From Propionibacteriaceae bacterium (GTDB taxonomy: Bacteria; Actinomycetota; Actinomycetes; Propionibacteriales; Propionibacteriaceae), in assembly GCA_017306015.1 (NCBI GenBank), contig JAFKJK010000008.1, positions 265,139 through 329,138 on the forward strand: a stretch of DNA of 64,000 nucleotides, in the 5' to 3' direction. Made by a program: the position numbers and the translations under genes. Positions 1 to 13,176 of this stretch are shown here, in pieces. The stretch's first letter is position 1; every line of letters starts with the position of its first letter. The notes under the pieces are model-generated. The model saw only the letters and a list, made by a program, of their open reading frames with translations. It was not told the origin of the DNA and searched no databases.

Positions 1-884
1 AGCAGACCCAGTCCGAGGTCCGGCACACGTTCCTCAACCAGCTCGCGGCCGGCCAGATCCGCAAGGGCGTGGTCTCCTCGATCGTCAACTTCGGCGCCTT
101 CGTCGACCTCGGCGGCGTGGACGGCCTGGTGCACGTGTCCGAGCTGAGCTGGAAGCACATCGACCACCCGTCCGAGGTGGTCGAGGTCGGCGACGAGGTC
201 ACCGTCGAGGTGCTCAGCGTCGAGATGGACCGCGAGCGGGTCTCGCTGTCGCTGAAGGCGACGCAGGAGGATCCGTGGCAGACCTTCGCCCGGACCCACC
301 AGATCGGCCAGATCGTCCCCGGCAAGGTCACCAAGCTGGTGCCGTTCGGCGCGTTCGTCCGGGTCGAGGAGGGCATCGAGGGTCTCGTCCACGTGTCCGA
401 GCTCGCCGAGCGTCACGTCGAGATCCCCGAGCAGGTCGTCTCCGTCAACGACGATGTCATGGTCAAGATCATCGACATCGACCTGGAGCGCCGCCGCATC
501 TCGCTGAGCCTCAAGCAGGCGAACGAGGGCGTCGACGTTGCGGCCGAGGACTTCGACCCGTCGCTGTACGGCATGACCGCCTCCTACGACGAGCAGGGCA
601 ACTACATCTACCCCGAGGGCTTCGATCCGGAGACCCAGGAGTGGAAGCCCGGCTACGAGGAGCAGCAGCGGGCGTGGGAGCAGCAGTACGCCGAGGCGCA
701 GGCCCGGTGGGTCGCCCACAAGAAGCAGGCCGAGGAGGCGGAGGCCGCCGACGTGCAGGCCAACATCGCCGAAGTCAACACCGCCACCTATTCCGCCGGT
801 GGCAGCACCGACACCGGCGAGGGCTCGCTGGCCTCCGACGAGGCGCTGCAGGCCCTGCGGGAGAAGCTGACCGGCGGTCGCTGA
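1..884 (+). CDS. rpsA: 30S ribosomal protein S1, 3' part (partial)
   Basis: The reading frame is open from the first full codon at base 3, so the gene starts upstream of the window. Two complete S1 RNA-binding repeats are visible, each with the GAFV core and the GLVHVSEL signature (around 60-265 and 320-520 nt), followed by an acidic, Gln/Glu-rich tail of about 110 residues. This matches the last two of the four S1 domains plus tail of actinobacterial RpsA, which binds mRNA on the 30S subunit. It lies upstream of coaE, the usual actinobacterial order. The gene is followed immediately by a strong hairpin. Identification is secure; only the N-terminus is missing. Confidence 0.96.
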   Translation, partial: QTQSEVRHTFLNQLAAGQIRKGVVSSIVNFGAFVDLGGVDGLVHVSELSWKHIDHPSEVVEVGDEVTVEVLSVEMDRERVSLSLKATQEDPWQTFARTHQIGQIVPGKVTKLVPFGAFVRVEEGIEGLVHVSELAERHVEIPEQVVSVNDDVMVKIIDIDLERRRISLSLKQANEGVDVAAEDFDPSLYGMTASYDEQGNYIYPEGFDPETQEWKPGYEEQQRAWEQQYAEAQARWVAHKKQAEEAEAADVQANIAEVNTATYSAGGSTDTGEGSLASDEALQALREKLTGGR

Positions 885-892
885 TCACTGAC

Positions 893-925
893 GAAGTGCC
901 CCCCACCCAGCGTGGGGGGCACTTC
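893..925 (+). terminator. Hairpin terminator of rpsA
   Basis: A perfect 14-bp inverted repeat (893-906 with 912-925, GAAGTGCCCCCCAC arm) has a 5-nt loop and begins 8 nt after the rpsA stop codon. There is no U-tract, which is common for intrinsic terminators in high-GC actinobacteria. Confidence 0.85.
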
Positions 926-975
926 TGCGTCCGGGCGCTGGCATGCTGGTGGCAGACCACCCAGGCAGGACACCG

Positions 976-1725
976 ATGACTGACCAGCAGCCCACCCGGT
1001 TCGAGAACTACCCGCCGGATACCTCCGCGGCGCCGTTCGCCGGTGCCGACCCGGTCCCACCATCTCCGCCCGCGGTCTCACCATCTCCGCCCGCGGTCTA
1101 CAGCTCCCCCGTCCCTGCGGCCCCGCCGCCGACGCACACGCGTCGCAACGTCATCGTCGGCCTGATCGCGCTGGCCATCGGCGGACCGGTCGTCGCTCAG
1201 GCGGGCTGGGCCGGCTTCGGCGACTCCGATGCGCCGGACGACGAGACGGAGACCTGGCCGTCCGACCCGGAGGAAGAGGAGGAGCCGGTCGACGAGCCGA
1301 CCGAGTTCAGCGCCGGCGAGTACAACGGTCCGATCCCTACGGGATGGGAGTTGGCTGACGGTTCCGACGGCAGCATGGCCGTGCTGAGAAGGGGCGCCAA
1401 CCAGGTCACGGTGCTGAGCTGGTCGCCGGAGTCGGAGAGGCCCTGGCCGGCCGACGACATCACCGAAGCCGTGACCAGGGCCGCAACCGGCTTCAAGGGC
1501 ACCCTCGGCAAGCCCGTCAACGGCTCCACGGGGACGCGGACGATGGCGACCCTCAGCGCCAAGGGGACCTTCCTGGGCGAGCGGGCGAGGGAGTTCGCAG
1601 AGCTGTGGCTCGACGACAACGAGGCCTATCTGCTTCTCGTCACAACGCTGACCGCGGACGAGGGGTCGGTGATCGCGCGAGAGGCGACCGACATCGTCTG
1701 GAACCTGACGTCCGGACTGCGATGA
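976..1725 (+). CDS. Membrane-anchored protein of unknown function
   Basis: I do not recognise a family beyond a general layout. The first ~55 residues are Pro/Ser/Ala-rich and contain a short tandem repeat (VPPSPPAV then SPSPPAV). An RRN-flanked hydrophobic segment (about residues 57-78) follows, then an acidic Asp/Glu linker, then a ~150-residue extracytoplasmic domain containing the segment GPIPTGWELADGSDGSMAVL. The layout resembles anchored proteins whose outer domain begins with a wide, conserved GW motif, as also seen in the protein at 3604-4650. The ATG at 976 is preferred over an upstream in-frame start because AGGCAGGA (963-970) sits 5 nt before it. Its stop overlaps the coaE start (ATGA), so the two are translationally coupled. 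Confidence 0.7.
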   Translation: MTDQQPTRFENYPPDTSAAPFAGADPVPPSPPAVSPSPPAVYSSPVPAAPPPTHTRRNVIVGLIALAIGGPVVAQAGWAGFGDSDAPDDETETWPSDPEEEEEPVDEPTEFSAGEYNGPIPTGWELADGSDGSMAVLRRGANQVTVLSWSPESERPWPADDITEAVTRAATGFKGTLGKPVNGSTGTRTMATLSAKGTFLGERAREFAELWLDDNEAYLLLVTTLTADEGSVIAREATDIVWNLTSGLR

Positions 1726-2327
1726 CGTTCCACGTGGGCCTGACCGGGGGAATCGCGTCCGGGAAGTCGACGGTGGCCGAGCTGCTGGCGGCCCACGGCG
1801 CGGTGATCATCGACTCCGACCGGCTGGCCCGCGAGGTCGTCGAACCGGGGACGGCGGGTCTCGCCGCGGTCGTCGATCGGTTCGGCACCGGCGTGCTGGC
1901 CGCGGACGGCTCGCTGGACCGGGCGGCCCTCGGCCGGATCGTGTTCGCCGACCCGTCCGCCCGCGCCGATCTGGAGGCGATCGTGCACCCGCTGGTGCGG
2001 GCGCGCGCAGCCGGGCTGGCTGCGTCCGCCCCCGCCGGAGCTGTGGTCGTCCAGATGATCCCGCTGCTGGTGGAGACCGGTCAGGCCGGGAACTTCGACC
2101 AGGTCGTCGTCGTCGACGTCGAGCCCGCCGTCCAGCTGGACCGGCTGCAGCAGCGGGACGGATTCAGCCCGGAAGAGGCAGCGGCGAGGGTGGTCGCCCA
2201 GGCGCCCCGGGAGCTCCGGCTGCGAGCAGCCGACGTCGTCATCGACAACAGCGGCTCACCGGAACAACTCGCCGACGCCGTGGAGCGGCTGTGGTCGGAC
2301 TGGCACCGGCCGGATCAGCAGGAATAA
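1722..2327 (+). CDS. coaE: Dephospho-CoA kinase
   Basis: Catalyses the last step of coenzyme A synthesis, ATP-dependent phosphorylation of the 3'-hydroxyl of dephospho-CoA. The 201-residue product has the family size. The P-loop GGIASGKST lies at residues ~8-16, with the characteristic IDSDRLAREVVEPG segment after it and the HPLVR motif in the middle. The C-terminal ADVVIDNSG segment is typical of the family. The ATG overlaps the stop of the preceding gene by 4 nt. Position directly after rpsA is the standard actinobacterial arrangement. Confidence 0.95.
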   Translation: MTFHVGLTGGIASGKSTVAELLAAHGAVIIDSDRLAREVVEPGTAGLAAVVDRFGTGVLAADGSLDRAALGRIVFADPSARADLEAIVHPLVRARAAGLAASAPAGAVVVQMIPLLVETGQAGNFDQVVVVDVEPAVQLDRLQQRDGFSPEEAAARVVAQAPRELRLRAADVVIDNSGSPEQLADAVERLWSDWHRPDQQE

Positions 2328-2345
2328 GAGTCCTTTGATCGGCTA

Positions 2346-2374
2346 CTGACGCCGCGCGCGTTCTGCCCTAGGCT
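2346..2374 (+). promoter_or_regulatory. Predicted promoter for the PrsW-like gene
   Basis: A -35-like CTGACG (2346-2351) is separated by 17 nt from a -10 TAGGCT (2369-2374). This predicts a leader of about 20 nt that contains the strong Shine-Dalgarno AGGAGG (2391-2396). Confidence 0.55.
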
Positions 2375-2401
2375 GCGGCCATTCCGACGCAGGAGGCGAG
2401 C

Positions 2402-3607
2402 ATGGATTGTCCCCGCTGCCAGTCTGCCGTTCCCGACGTGGCGCACTTCTGCCATCGGTGCGGCAATGACCTGGTCCCAACCGACGAGCGCGCCAAGCGG
2501 CGCTATGCGCTCGCACCGAACGAGCCGGTCGCCTCGTTCGCCGTGGTGAGTTCGATCATGCCGCGAGAGGCCGGACGGCATCCGGAGACCTATCGCACGG
2601 CATTGACCATCACGATTGTCGCTGCTCTCGTGGCGGCCATCTTCGGGGCGATGCCGATCGCCCTGCTGATCGCGGCCTTCGCCATTCCGATCGTCTACAT
2701 CACCTACCTCTACGACGTGAACCTGTGGGAGGACGAGCCGCTCGCCGTCACCGCGCTCGCATTCGTCCTCACCGCCGTCCTCGCCGCCGTGTTCACCTGG
2801 CTGTGGACCGGCTGGATGCCGCTGCAGCCGGTGCTGCCGGGCGCCGACACCGGCGTCTCCGTCGGCCCGAACTGGGTGGGCTTCGCCATCTTCGCCGTGC
2901 TCGTCCCGATCGTCGGCGAGATCATCCGCCAGATCGGCCCGGTCGTGCTGGCGAGCCGGCCGCAGTTCGACGACCTGATGGACGGCGTCACCTTCGGCGT
3001 GATCAGCGGTGTCGGCTATGCCTGCGCTGACACCCTCGTCCGGCACTGGGACCTGCTGACCGGCGGAATGGTCGCTCCACAGCCGGCCCAGCTCGGCTCG
3101 CTGATCTTCCTCGAAGGCTTCATCAAGCCGCTGATCATGGGTTCGGCCACCGGTCTCGCCGTCGCCGAGTTCTCCGGGCTCGGCAAGGGCTACGACGGGT
3201 TCAGCGGACGCTACGTCGGTGGCGTGCTGATCGCCGTCGGAGCGAACGTGCTCTTCAACGGCGGCACCTACCTGCTCGGCCTCGTCGGCCCGTCGAGCCT
3301 CTCGCTCGTCCTGCAGGTCGTCTGGGGCCTGCTGGTGCTCGCCGTGCTGATCCTCAGGCTGCGCACCGTGCTGCAGACCGGGCTGCTCGAGGGTGCCCTC
3401 GAGGCGGCGTCGCGGGCCGAGGAGACCGGGGACGGCACCGAGATGGGCTTCTGCCCACGGTGTGAGATGCCCCTGCTGCCGTCCGCCGCGTTCTGCAGTG
3501 CCTGCGGGCAGTCCACCCGCGCTATCGGCAGACCCGTCGCCGCCGCCGCGCCGGTGGCGGCTCCGGCCGATGGTTCCGGGACCGACCTCGAGGACGGTGC
3601 GAAGTGA
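2402..3607 (+). CDS. PrsW-family-like integral membrane protein with N- and C-terminal zinc ribbons
   Basis: The 401-residue protein starts with a zinc ribbon (CPRC...CHRCG, residues 3-22) and carries a second one near the C-terminus (CPRC...CSACG, about residues 352-371). About eight hydrophobic segments lie between. The middle resembles the PrsW intramembrane protease family in order and spacing, with EDEPL, then [10 protein letters not shown] (~residue 167), then [18 protein letters not shown] (~195-212). However, the family's Glu-Glu, Glu-Asn and His catalytic positions read Gly-Glu, Ala-Asp and apparently no His. It may therefore be a non-proteolytic relative. A promoter and Shine-Dalgarno precede the ATG. 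The stop overlaps the next start (GTGA). The PrsW assignment is by motif reading, not alignment. Confidence 0.6.
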   Translation: MDCPRCQSAVPDVAHFCHRCGNDLVPTDERAKRRYALAPNEPVASFAVVSSIMPREAGRHPETYRTALTITIVAALVAAIFGAMPIALLIAAFAIPIVYITYLYDVNLWEDEPLAVTALAFVLTAVLAAVFTWLWTGWMPLQPVLPGADTGVSVGPNWVGFAIFAVLVPIVGEIIRQIGPVVLASRPQFDDLMDGVTFGVISGVGYACADTLVRHWDLLTGGMVAPQPAQLGSLIFLEGFIKPLIMGSATGLAVAEFSGLGKGYDGFSGRYVGGVLIAVGANVLFNGGTYLLGLVGPSSLSLVLQVVWGLLVLAVLILRLRTVLQTGLLEGALEAASRAEETGDGTEMGFCPRCEMPLLPSAAFCSACGQSTRAIGRPVAAAAPVAAPADGSGTDLEDGAK

Positions 3608-4650
3608 CCGAGAACCCCACCAACCCGACCAACCCGCCCACCGGTCCGGGCAGCGGCCAGCCCACGCAGCCGACCCAGCCGATTCCGGGGGGAGCCCCAG
3701 CAGCAGGTCAACCACAGCAGGGCTACCAGGCGCCAGGCGCCTACCCCCAGCAGGGCTACCCGCAGCCGGGCCAACCGGGATATCCGCAGCAGGGTTACCC
3801 CCCGCAGGGTGGCTACCCGCAGCAGGGCTACCCGCAACCCGGTCAGCCGGGCTTCCCGCCCGCCGGTGGCTACCCGCAGCAGCCCGGCTACGGTGCGTCC
3901 GGCTACCAGCAGCCGCCGGCCGGCGGCCCGCGGGCCTCCTCGTCGAAGGTGCTGCTGATCGTGATCGCCGCGGTGGTCGCGCTGGCCCTGCTGGGCGGCG
4001 GGATCATGCTGATGACCCGTGGCGGCCAGCCGACGCCGGAGCCCACCGTCCCGGTGACGCCGACCGAGACGGCGCCCCCGACCACGGAGCCGAACACGGA
4101 TCCGACGACCGAGCCGACCACACAGCCGACCGACCCGGCGACGAACGAGCCGACCACGGAGCCGACCACGGAGCCGACCGAGCCTCCGTCCGGTGGGGAC
4201 GCCGTCGACCTCGGCAAGGGGATCGGGTTCGAGGTCGCGGACGGCTGGCAGCTCGTCGAGCAGGCCGAAGGCGCGGCTTCGGTGACGGACGGCAAGGCGT
4301 TCATGGTCGTCCGGCTGACGCAGGTCAAGAAGAACACGAACTCCGCCCAGCTCTGCGACGCCTTCCACCGGCAGATCCTCAAGGATGCGACCGGCGTCAA
4401 GTTCGGAGAGGCCAAGGACATCGACGCCGGGTACAAGAACCTGGCCGTCGCCCAGTGCGCCGCGGCCTACGTCGACAACTCCAGCGGGAAGAGCACCCAG
4501 ATGTACGCCCTGACCTTCACCGCGGTCAGGACCAGCGACGGGGTGGCGAGCATCAACACCGTGCTGTACACGAAGAAGACGCCGGACAGCACGTTCGAGG
4601 GCGCCGACAAGATGCTGAACCAGGTGCTGAAGAGCCAGGCGAGCGGCTGA
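3604..4650 (+). CDS. Pro/Gly/Gln/Tyr-rich single-pass membrane protein
   Basis: The 348-residue protein has three parts. The cytoplasmic N-terminus (~residues 1-110) is disordered and built from [18 protein letters not shown] units. One transmembrane segment lies at ~residues 116-138 ([18 protein letters not shown]). An extracytoplasmic part follows, made of a TEPTTEPT linker and a ~145-residue domain beginning [15 protein letters not shown]. The GTG start overlaps the stop of the PrsW-like gene by 4 nt, so the two are coupled and may act together. The function is unknown; the N-terminus resembles low-complexity tails of actinobacterial envelope proteins. Confidence 0.7.
   Translation: MTENPTNPTNPPTGPGSGQPTQPTQPIPGGAPAAGQPQQGYQAPGAYPQQGYPQPGQPGYPQQGYPPQGGYPQQGYPQPGQPGFPPAGGYPQQPGYGASGYQQPPAGGPRASSSKVLLIVIAAVVALALLGGGIMLMTRGGQPTPEPTVPVTPTETAPPTTEPNTDPTTEPTTQPTDPATNEPTTEPTTEPTEPPSGGDAVDLGKGIGFEVADGWQLVEQAEGAASVTDGKAFMVVRLTQVKKNTNSAQLCDAFHRQILKDATGVKFGEAKDIDAGYKNLAVAQCAAAYVDNSSGKSTQMYALTFTAVRTSDGVASINTVLYTKKTPDSTFEGADKMLNQVLKSQASG
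3719..3880 (+). repeat. In-frame tandem repeat encoding GYPQQ / GQPG units
   Basis: Degenerate direct repeats of about 15-21 nt (GGCTACCC-GCAGCAG core) run through the 5' part of the Pro-rich gene and keep frame. They encode a low-complexity Gly-Tyr-Pro-Gln tract. Confidence 0.75.
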
Positions 4651-4703
4651 GTCCCGACCACCCGGTGGGTGCGGCAGTACGGGCAACTGTCCGCACCCAC
4701 CGG

Positions 4704-4725
4704 TGTCAGTGGCACGACCTAAGCT
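4704..4725 (+). promoter_or_regulatory. RecA-independent DNA-damage promoter (PafBC type) of uvrB
   Basis: TGTCAGTG (4704-4711), exactly 8 nt, then TAAGCT (4720-4725) fits the mycobacterial RecA-NDp consensus TTGTCRGTG-N8-TAnnnT. The same element with identical spacing precedes uvrA. It places transcription start at about 4732, right at the GTG of uvrB. Confidence 0.8.
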
Positions 4726-4732
4726 CGTGGAC

Positions 4733-6814
<2,082 letters not shown>

Positions 6815-6896
6815 CTTTGGTCCCCACACCGCCCGACTGCGACAATGGCGTGGCGGTGGTGGCCTCCGCCCGCCGCGGGATCTCGGGAGCCGACCC

Positions 6897-7877
6897 ATGC
6901 ATGTGACCAGTGAGGTCTGGCTGATCACCATCGCCGTGATGACGGTGGTGCTCGGCGTCGACCTGGTCGTGATCGGCCGGCGTCCGCACGAGCCCACGAT
7001 GAAGGAGGCCGGGCTCGCGATCGGGGTCTTCTCCGGGCTGGCCGTGCTGTTCGGCCTGGGCGTCTGGTACTTAGCCGGCTCCCGCTACGCCGGAGAGTTC
7101 TTCGCCGGCTGGCTGACCGAGTACAGCCTGTCCGTCGACAACCTGTTCATCTTCGTCCTGATCATGTCGAAGCTCCGGGTCCCCAGGAAGCTGCAGCAGT
7201 TCGCGCTGATGACCGGCATCATGCTCGCGCTGGTCTTCCGCGGCGTGTTCATCGCGCTCGGAGCGGCCGCGATCGAGGCGTTCAGCTGGGTGTTCTTCAT
7301 CTTCGGGGGCTTCCTGATCTACACCGCGATCAAGCTCTACGTCGACTTCCTCACCCCGGACGACAGCGAGGAGGTGACCGAGAACGCGGTGATGCGGTGG
7401 GTGCGCCGCACGTTCCCCTCGACCGACGACTTCCACGGCACCAGGCTCTTCGTGAAGCTGGACGGGAAGCGGCTGATCACCCCGATGTTCTTCGTGATCG
7501 TGGCGCTCGGCACCACCGACCTGTTGTTCGCCCTGGACTCGATCCCCGCGATCTACGGCCTCACCCAGGAGCCGTACCTGGTGTTCACAGCGAACGTCTT
7601 CGCGCTGATGGGCCTGCGCCAGCTCTACTTCCTGATCGGCGGGCTGCTGCAACGGCTGGTCTACCTGTCGGTCGGGCTGTCGGTCATCCTCGCCTTCATC
7701 GGGATCAAGCTGGTGCTGCACGCACTGCACGAGTACCACCTCGACGCGGCGCTCGGCATCGATCTGGAGATCCCGATCTGGGCGTCGCTGCTGGTGATCA
7801 TCGGGACGCTGGCCGTGACGACAGTGCTCAGCCTGGCCAGGACGCGGCGGGACCGCCGGTCAGCCGAGGAGCGGTAG
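6897..7877 (+). CDS. TerC/Alx-family membrane protein
   Basis: The 326-residue protein has about nine hydrophobic segments. It carries the acidic intramembrane motifs that define the TerC family, SVDNLFIFVLIMSK (~residues 80-93) and LFALDSIPAIYGLTQEPY (~residues 205-222). Members are linked to manganese efflux and metal homeostasis (Alx, MeeF/MeeY) and historically to tellurite resistance. No other ter genes are nearby, so a metal-efflux role is more likely than tellurite resistance (inference). The gene is probably monocistronic; its 3' end overlaps the convergent neighbour by 18 nt. Confidence 0.85.
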   Translation: MHVTSEVWLITIAVMTVVLGVDLVVIGRRPHEPTMKEAGLAIGVFSGLAVLFGLGVWYLAGSRYAGEFFAGWLTEYSLSVDNLFIFVLIMSKLRVPRKLQQFALMTGIMLALVFRGVFIALGAAAIEAFSWVFFIFGGFLIYTAIKLYVDFLTPDDSEEVTENAVMRWVRRTFPSTDDFHGTRLFVKLDGKRLITPMFFVIVALGTTDLLFALDSIPAIYGLTQEPYLVFTANVFALMGLRQLYFLIGGLLQRLVYLSVGLSVILAFIGIKLVLHALHEYHLDAALGIDLEIPIWASLLVIIGTLAVTTVLSLARTRRDRRSAEER

Positions 7878-8567
7878 CCGGACGCCGTCCGCGCCGTCGA
7901 CGACCTCAGGTCCGGCACGGCCGGTGAGCCAGGCCCAGATCCGGGCGTCCGTCCCTCGAACCCGCAGCTGGGAGTCCCCCTCCCCGATCTCGTCGGCAAG
8001 GCTCTCGGTCTGCAGTTGGATGGCCGGCAGGTCGGCGGCGCGCAGCCGGAACAGCGTCCAGCGCAGCAGCCAGGCAGCGGCGTCCGGATCGACGCCGTCG
8101 GCGGTGAACCCGCAGTCCAGGTCGAGGTGGTGGAGGTACACCTCGTGCAGCCGCATCAGCGGGACCGCGGACAGCGGTAGCGGCGCTCCGTCGATGACCA
8201 CCGTCGGCGTCCAGTCGGTGACGGCCTCGATGGCGGTCTGCAGCGCCCCGGCGCTGGAGTCGAGGTCGATCTGCAGTTCGAGCCCGGACCGGTCGGCACC
8301 GATCTCGAGCTCCCGCCTCACCCGCTCGGAGTCCGGGTGGGGAGGCTGGGGACGGCCTGCGACCGCGGCCTCGATGATGCTGCGGACGTGGTCGGCGTTG
8401 CGGGCGAGGTGCGTGGCCACGTGCGCGCGCGACCAGCCCGGCAACAGGCTCGGCTCGTGCCAGGCTTCCTCGGTCAGCGCAATGGTGTAGCCGAGCAGCC
8501 GCTGGGTTGCCTCGGTCTTCCACCCGTGAACATCCGTGACCGGTACCAGTCCGGGGTACACGCTCAT
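7860..8567 (-). CDS. Maleylpyruvate isomerase-family (mycothiol-dependent, DinB-like) protein
   Basis: The 235-residue protein has the N-terminal helical-bundle signature of the mycothiol-dependent maleylpyruvate isomerase/DinB superfamily, [19 protein letters not shown]. The second metal-ligand segment [11 protein letters not shown] follows at ~residues 130-140. The His and Glu positions expected to bind zinc are present. Many paralogues exist in actinobacteria and their substrates are usually unknown, so I would not claim maleylpyruvate isomerisation. Its 3' end overlaps the TerC gene tail-to-tail; its 5' end faces uvrA and is close to the uvrA promoter. Confidence 0.75.
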   Translation of the reverse strand: MSVYPGLVPVTDVHGWKTEATQRLLGYTIALTEEAWHEPSLLPGWSRAHVATHLARNADHVRSIIEAAVAGRPQPPHPDSERVRRELEIGADRSGLELQIDLDSSAGALQTAIEAVTDWTPTVVIDGAPLPLSAVPLMRLHEVYLHHLDLDCGFTADGVDPDAAAWLLRWTLFRLRAADLPAIQLQTESLADEIGEGDSQLRVRGTDARIWAWLTGRAGPEVVDGADGVRLPLLG

Positions 8568-8632
8568 GATGCAAACCTATGGCGACCAGCCGCCAGGGGC
8601 AAAGCCCTGCCCGGACGCGGTCACCGGGGCAC

Positions 8633-8654
8633 TGTCAGTGGCAGCGCCTACCAT
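8633..8654 (+). promoter_or_regulatory. RecA-independent DNA-damage promoter (PafBC type) of uvrA
   Basis: TGTCAGTG (8633-8640), 8 nt, then TACCAT (8649-8654), again matching TTGTCRGTG-N8-TAnnnT. The 10-mer GTCAGTGGCA and all spacings, including 28 nt from that 10-mer to the start codon, are identical to those at uvrB. Confidence 0.8.
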
Positions 8655-8661
8655 GATCTCC

Positions 8662-11541
<2,880 letters not shown>

Positions 11542-11564
11542 GGCGCGTTGCGGGTTGCGGCGGT

Positions 11565-11963
11565 TCAGCCGATCGTCAGCGTGTCGCCGTTCACGGTGAC
11601 GGTCGCCTTGGCGAGGGGCTGGGCGGCTGGACCGGTGAGCACCGATCCGTCGGCCAGCGAGAAGGTCGAGCCGTGGCGTCCGCAGACGATGGCGGCGTCG
11701 GTCACCTGCTGCACCGGCAGGTTCTGGTGCGTGCACAGATAGCTGAACGCCGCGAACGTCCCCGCCGTCGCCTGGGTGACGACGTACCGGCCCACGATCC
11801 TGCCGCTGCCGACCGGGACGTCGGAGGTGGGGATGCTGACGGGCCCGCTGGACGCCGCGCTGTCGCCGGAGCCGGACGCCCCACAGGCGGTCAGGCAGAC
11901 CGCGACGGTCGTGCCGCCGATCGTGATCAGTGCTGCCCGGCGGGAGGTGAGTGCCGCTGTCAT
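11565..11963 (-). CDS. Tat-exported Rieske [2Fe-2S] lipoprotein
   Basis: The 132-residue protein starts with a twin-arginine-like signal (TSRRAALITIGG) ending in a lipobox (CLTAC, Cys ~27). It is therefore probably folded with its cluster in the cytoplasm, exported by Tat and lipid-anchored outside. The Rieske ligands are visible as CTHQ and CGRHGSTF, i.e. Cys-x-His and Cys-x-x-His. It is much smaller than the QcrA Rieske subunit and no cytochrome genes adjoin it, so its redox partner is unknown. An SD-like GGAG precedes the ATG by about 5 nt. It converges on uvrA. Confidence 0.85.
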   Translation of the reverse strand: MTAALTSRRAALITIGGTTVAVCLTACGASGSGDSAASSGPVSIPTSDVPVGSGRIVGRYVVTQATAGTFAAFSYLCTHQNLPVQQVTDAAIVCGRHGSTFSLADGSVLTGPAAQPLAKATVTVNGDTLTIG

Positions 11964-12073
11964 GGTGTCTCCTCAGGGTCGAGTGGCTCGATAGTAGAAC
12001 TTTCAACAGTTGGGACGGCTGTGGCGAACCTGTGGATTTGGCCCGCGTGCCCGGAACCGGGCAATCCGGCGCA

Positions 12074-12103
12074 CTGACATCGACCGGCCGCCGGGCCTAG
12101 CAT
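12074..12103 (+). promoter_or_regulatory. Predicted promoter of the 12128 gene
   Basis: CTGACA (12074-12079), 18 nt, TAGCAT (12098-12103). The predicted leader carries a GAGGAGGGG Shine-Dalgarno (12115-12123). Confidence 0.5.
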
Positions 12104-12127
12104 TCTGGCAAGCCGAGGAGGGGCGAG

Positions 12128-13111
12128 ATGGAGCAGGGCGGCCAGGAGGGGCAGGGCGGCGCGAACCTCGCCGGCCCGTCGAGTCAGCCGCCACTGGGTC
12201 ACAAGGACTGGATCGGGGTCGCCGGCTCCGTGATGGCGATCCTGCTGTCGGTGATCGGACTGAACAAGCAACCGGTGTTCCGGGGCTGGGCGGTGGCCCT
12301 GATGGTGGTCGCCGCCGCGGTGGGCGTGCTGGCGGTCGTGATGCGCCGCTATCGCCGGGCCACCACGTCGGCTGCTGTGGTCCTGGTCGTGGCGGCGCTG
12401 GCGATCCTGATCGTCGCCCCGGAACCGACCCCGCCGCTACCGGACCCGACGCCGACGCCGGGTCCGAAGGTGCTGGTCAGCAAGGTGGACGTGGTCGCAC
12501 CGGACGGCACCGGCTCGGTCGTGACGCTCGATGTCACCGTCCGCAACGACGGCGACCGTCCGGCCGTCCTGACCCAACTCGAGCTGGTCATCGACGGCTT
12601 CGGCTACCTGCCACCGTGCCTGTACGGCAGCAACCTGGAAGTGACCGCGGAATACGCGACAACGCTCCCGGACAACCCAGCACCGGGGACGGCGGTCACC
12701 GTCAGCCTCCACCAGCAGGTCGAGCCCGGCGGTGTCGACCGGTTTACCGTCGGGCTGAAGGCGCCCTCCAGCCACGACGGCGACGACCTCGGCGCGATCG
12801 CGTCCTACGTGTACGCGGGACGCGTGCGGGTGCAGCAGGACGCCGCCGGCGCAGCGCTGGAGCCGGTGCCGATCGTGATCGACGCCGGTACCGCACTGGA
12901 TGCGAACGGCACCTTCTACCTCGCCGAACCCCGGGACGCCACCGCGGCGGACGTCGGCACCGACGGGCTGTGCGGCGGTGACGCCGAGTGCGTCAGCCGG
13001 CAGGTCGCTTGCTGGAACGCCAATCGCAGGACCCTGCTGCCGCTGCTGGCCATGCCCGGCGCCCGCTCACCGGGTGCCGAGGCGGCGACCGCTGCCCTCG
13101 GCAAAGCCTGA
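12128..13111 (+). CDS. Membrane protein of unknown function
   Basis: The 327-residue protein has a polar Gly/Gln-rich N-terminus and three hydrophobic segments (about residues 35-55, 58-75 and 80-98). A Pro-rich linker follows (EPTPPLPDPTPTPGP), then a ~220-residue extracytoplasmic part that begins like an immunoglobulin-type beta domain (VVTLDVTVRNDGDRPAVLTQ). Four Cys lie in the outer part. No family was recognised. It appears to be a single-gene unit with its own promoter and ends 65 nt before uvrC. Confidence 0.7.
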   Translation: MEQGGQEGQGGANLAGPSSQPPLGHKDWIGVAGSVMAILLSVIGLNKQPVFRGWAVALMVVAAAVGVLAVVMRRYRRATTSAAVVLVVAALAILIVAPEPTPPLPDPTPTPGPKVLVSKVDVVAPDGTGSVVTLDVTVRNDGDRPAVLTQLELVIDGFGYLPPCLYGSNLEVTAEYATTLPDNPAPGTAVTVSLHQQVEPGGVDRFTVGLKAPSSHDGDDLGAIASYVYAGRVRVQQDAAGAALEPVPIVIDAGTALDANGTFYLAEPRDATAADVGTDGLCGGDAECVSRQVACWNANRRTLLPLLAMPGARSPGAEAATAALGKA

Positions 13112-13147
13112 GCGGCACACCGGCGCGGCGACGTCCCCGCCGCTGCC

Positions 13148-13153
13148 TATGCT
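13148..13153 (+). promoter_or_regulatory. Candidate -10 box of uvrC operon
   Basis: TATGCT fits TAnnnT, 23 nt upstream of the uvrC GTG, but no convincing -35 is seen. The damage-type TGTCRGTG element of uvrA and uvrB is absent here. Confidence 0.35.
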
Positions 13154-13176
13154 GTCTAGCGTGTTGAGGATCTCTC

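Noticed and set aside
3719..3880. Tandem repeats as a possible CRISPR array
   Set aside because: They are in-frame, degenerate and lack unique spacers; they encode a low-complexity peptide.
4703..4732. Earlier in-frame GTG starts for uvrB (4703, 4709, 4727)
   Set aside because: They overlap the predicted damage promoter or lie before its transcript start; GTG 4733 gives the usual N-terminus.
8536..8661. 42-codon N-terminal extension of uvrA
   Set aside because: It runs through the divergent gene's start and the promoter and is absent from typical UvrA proteins.
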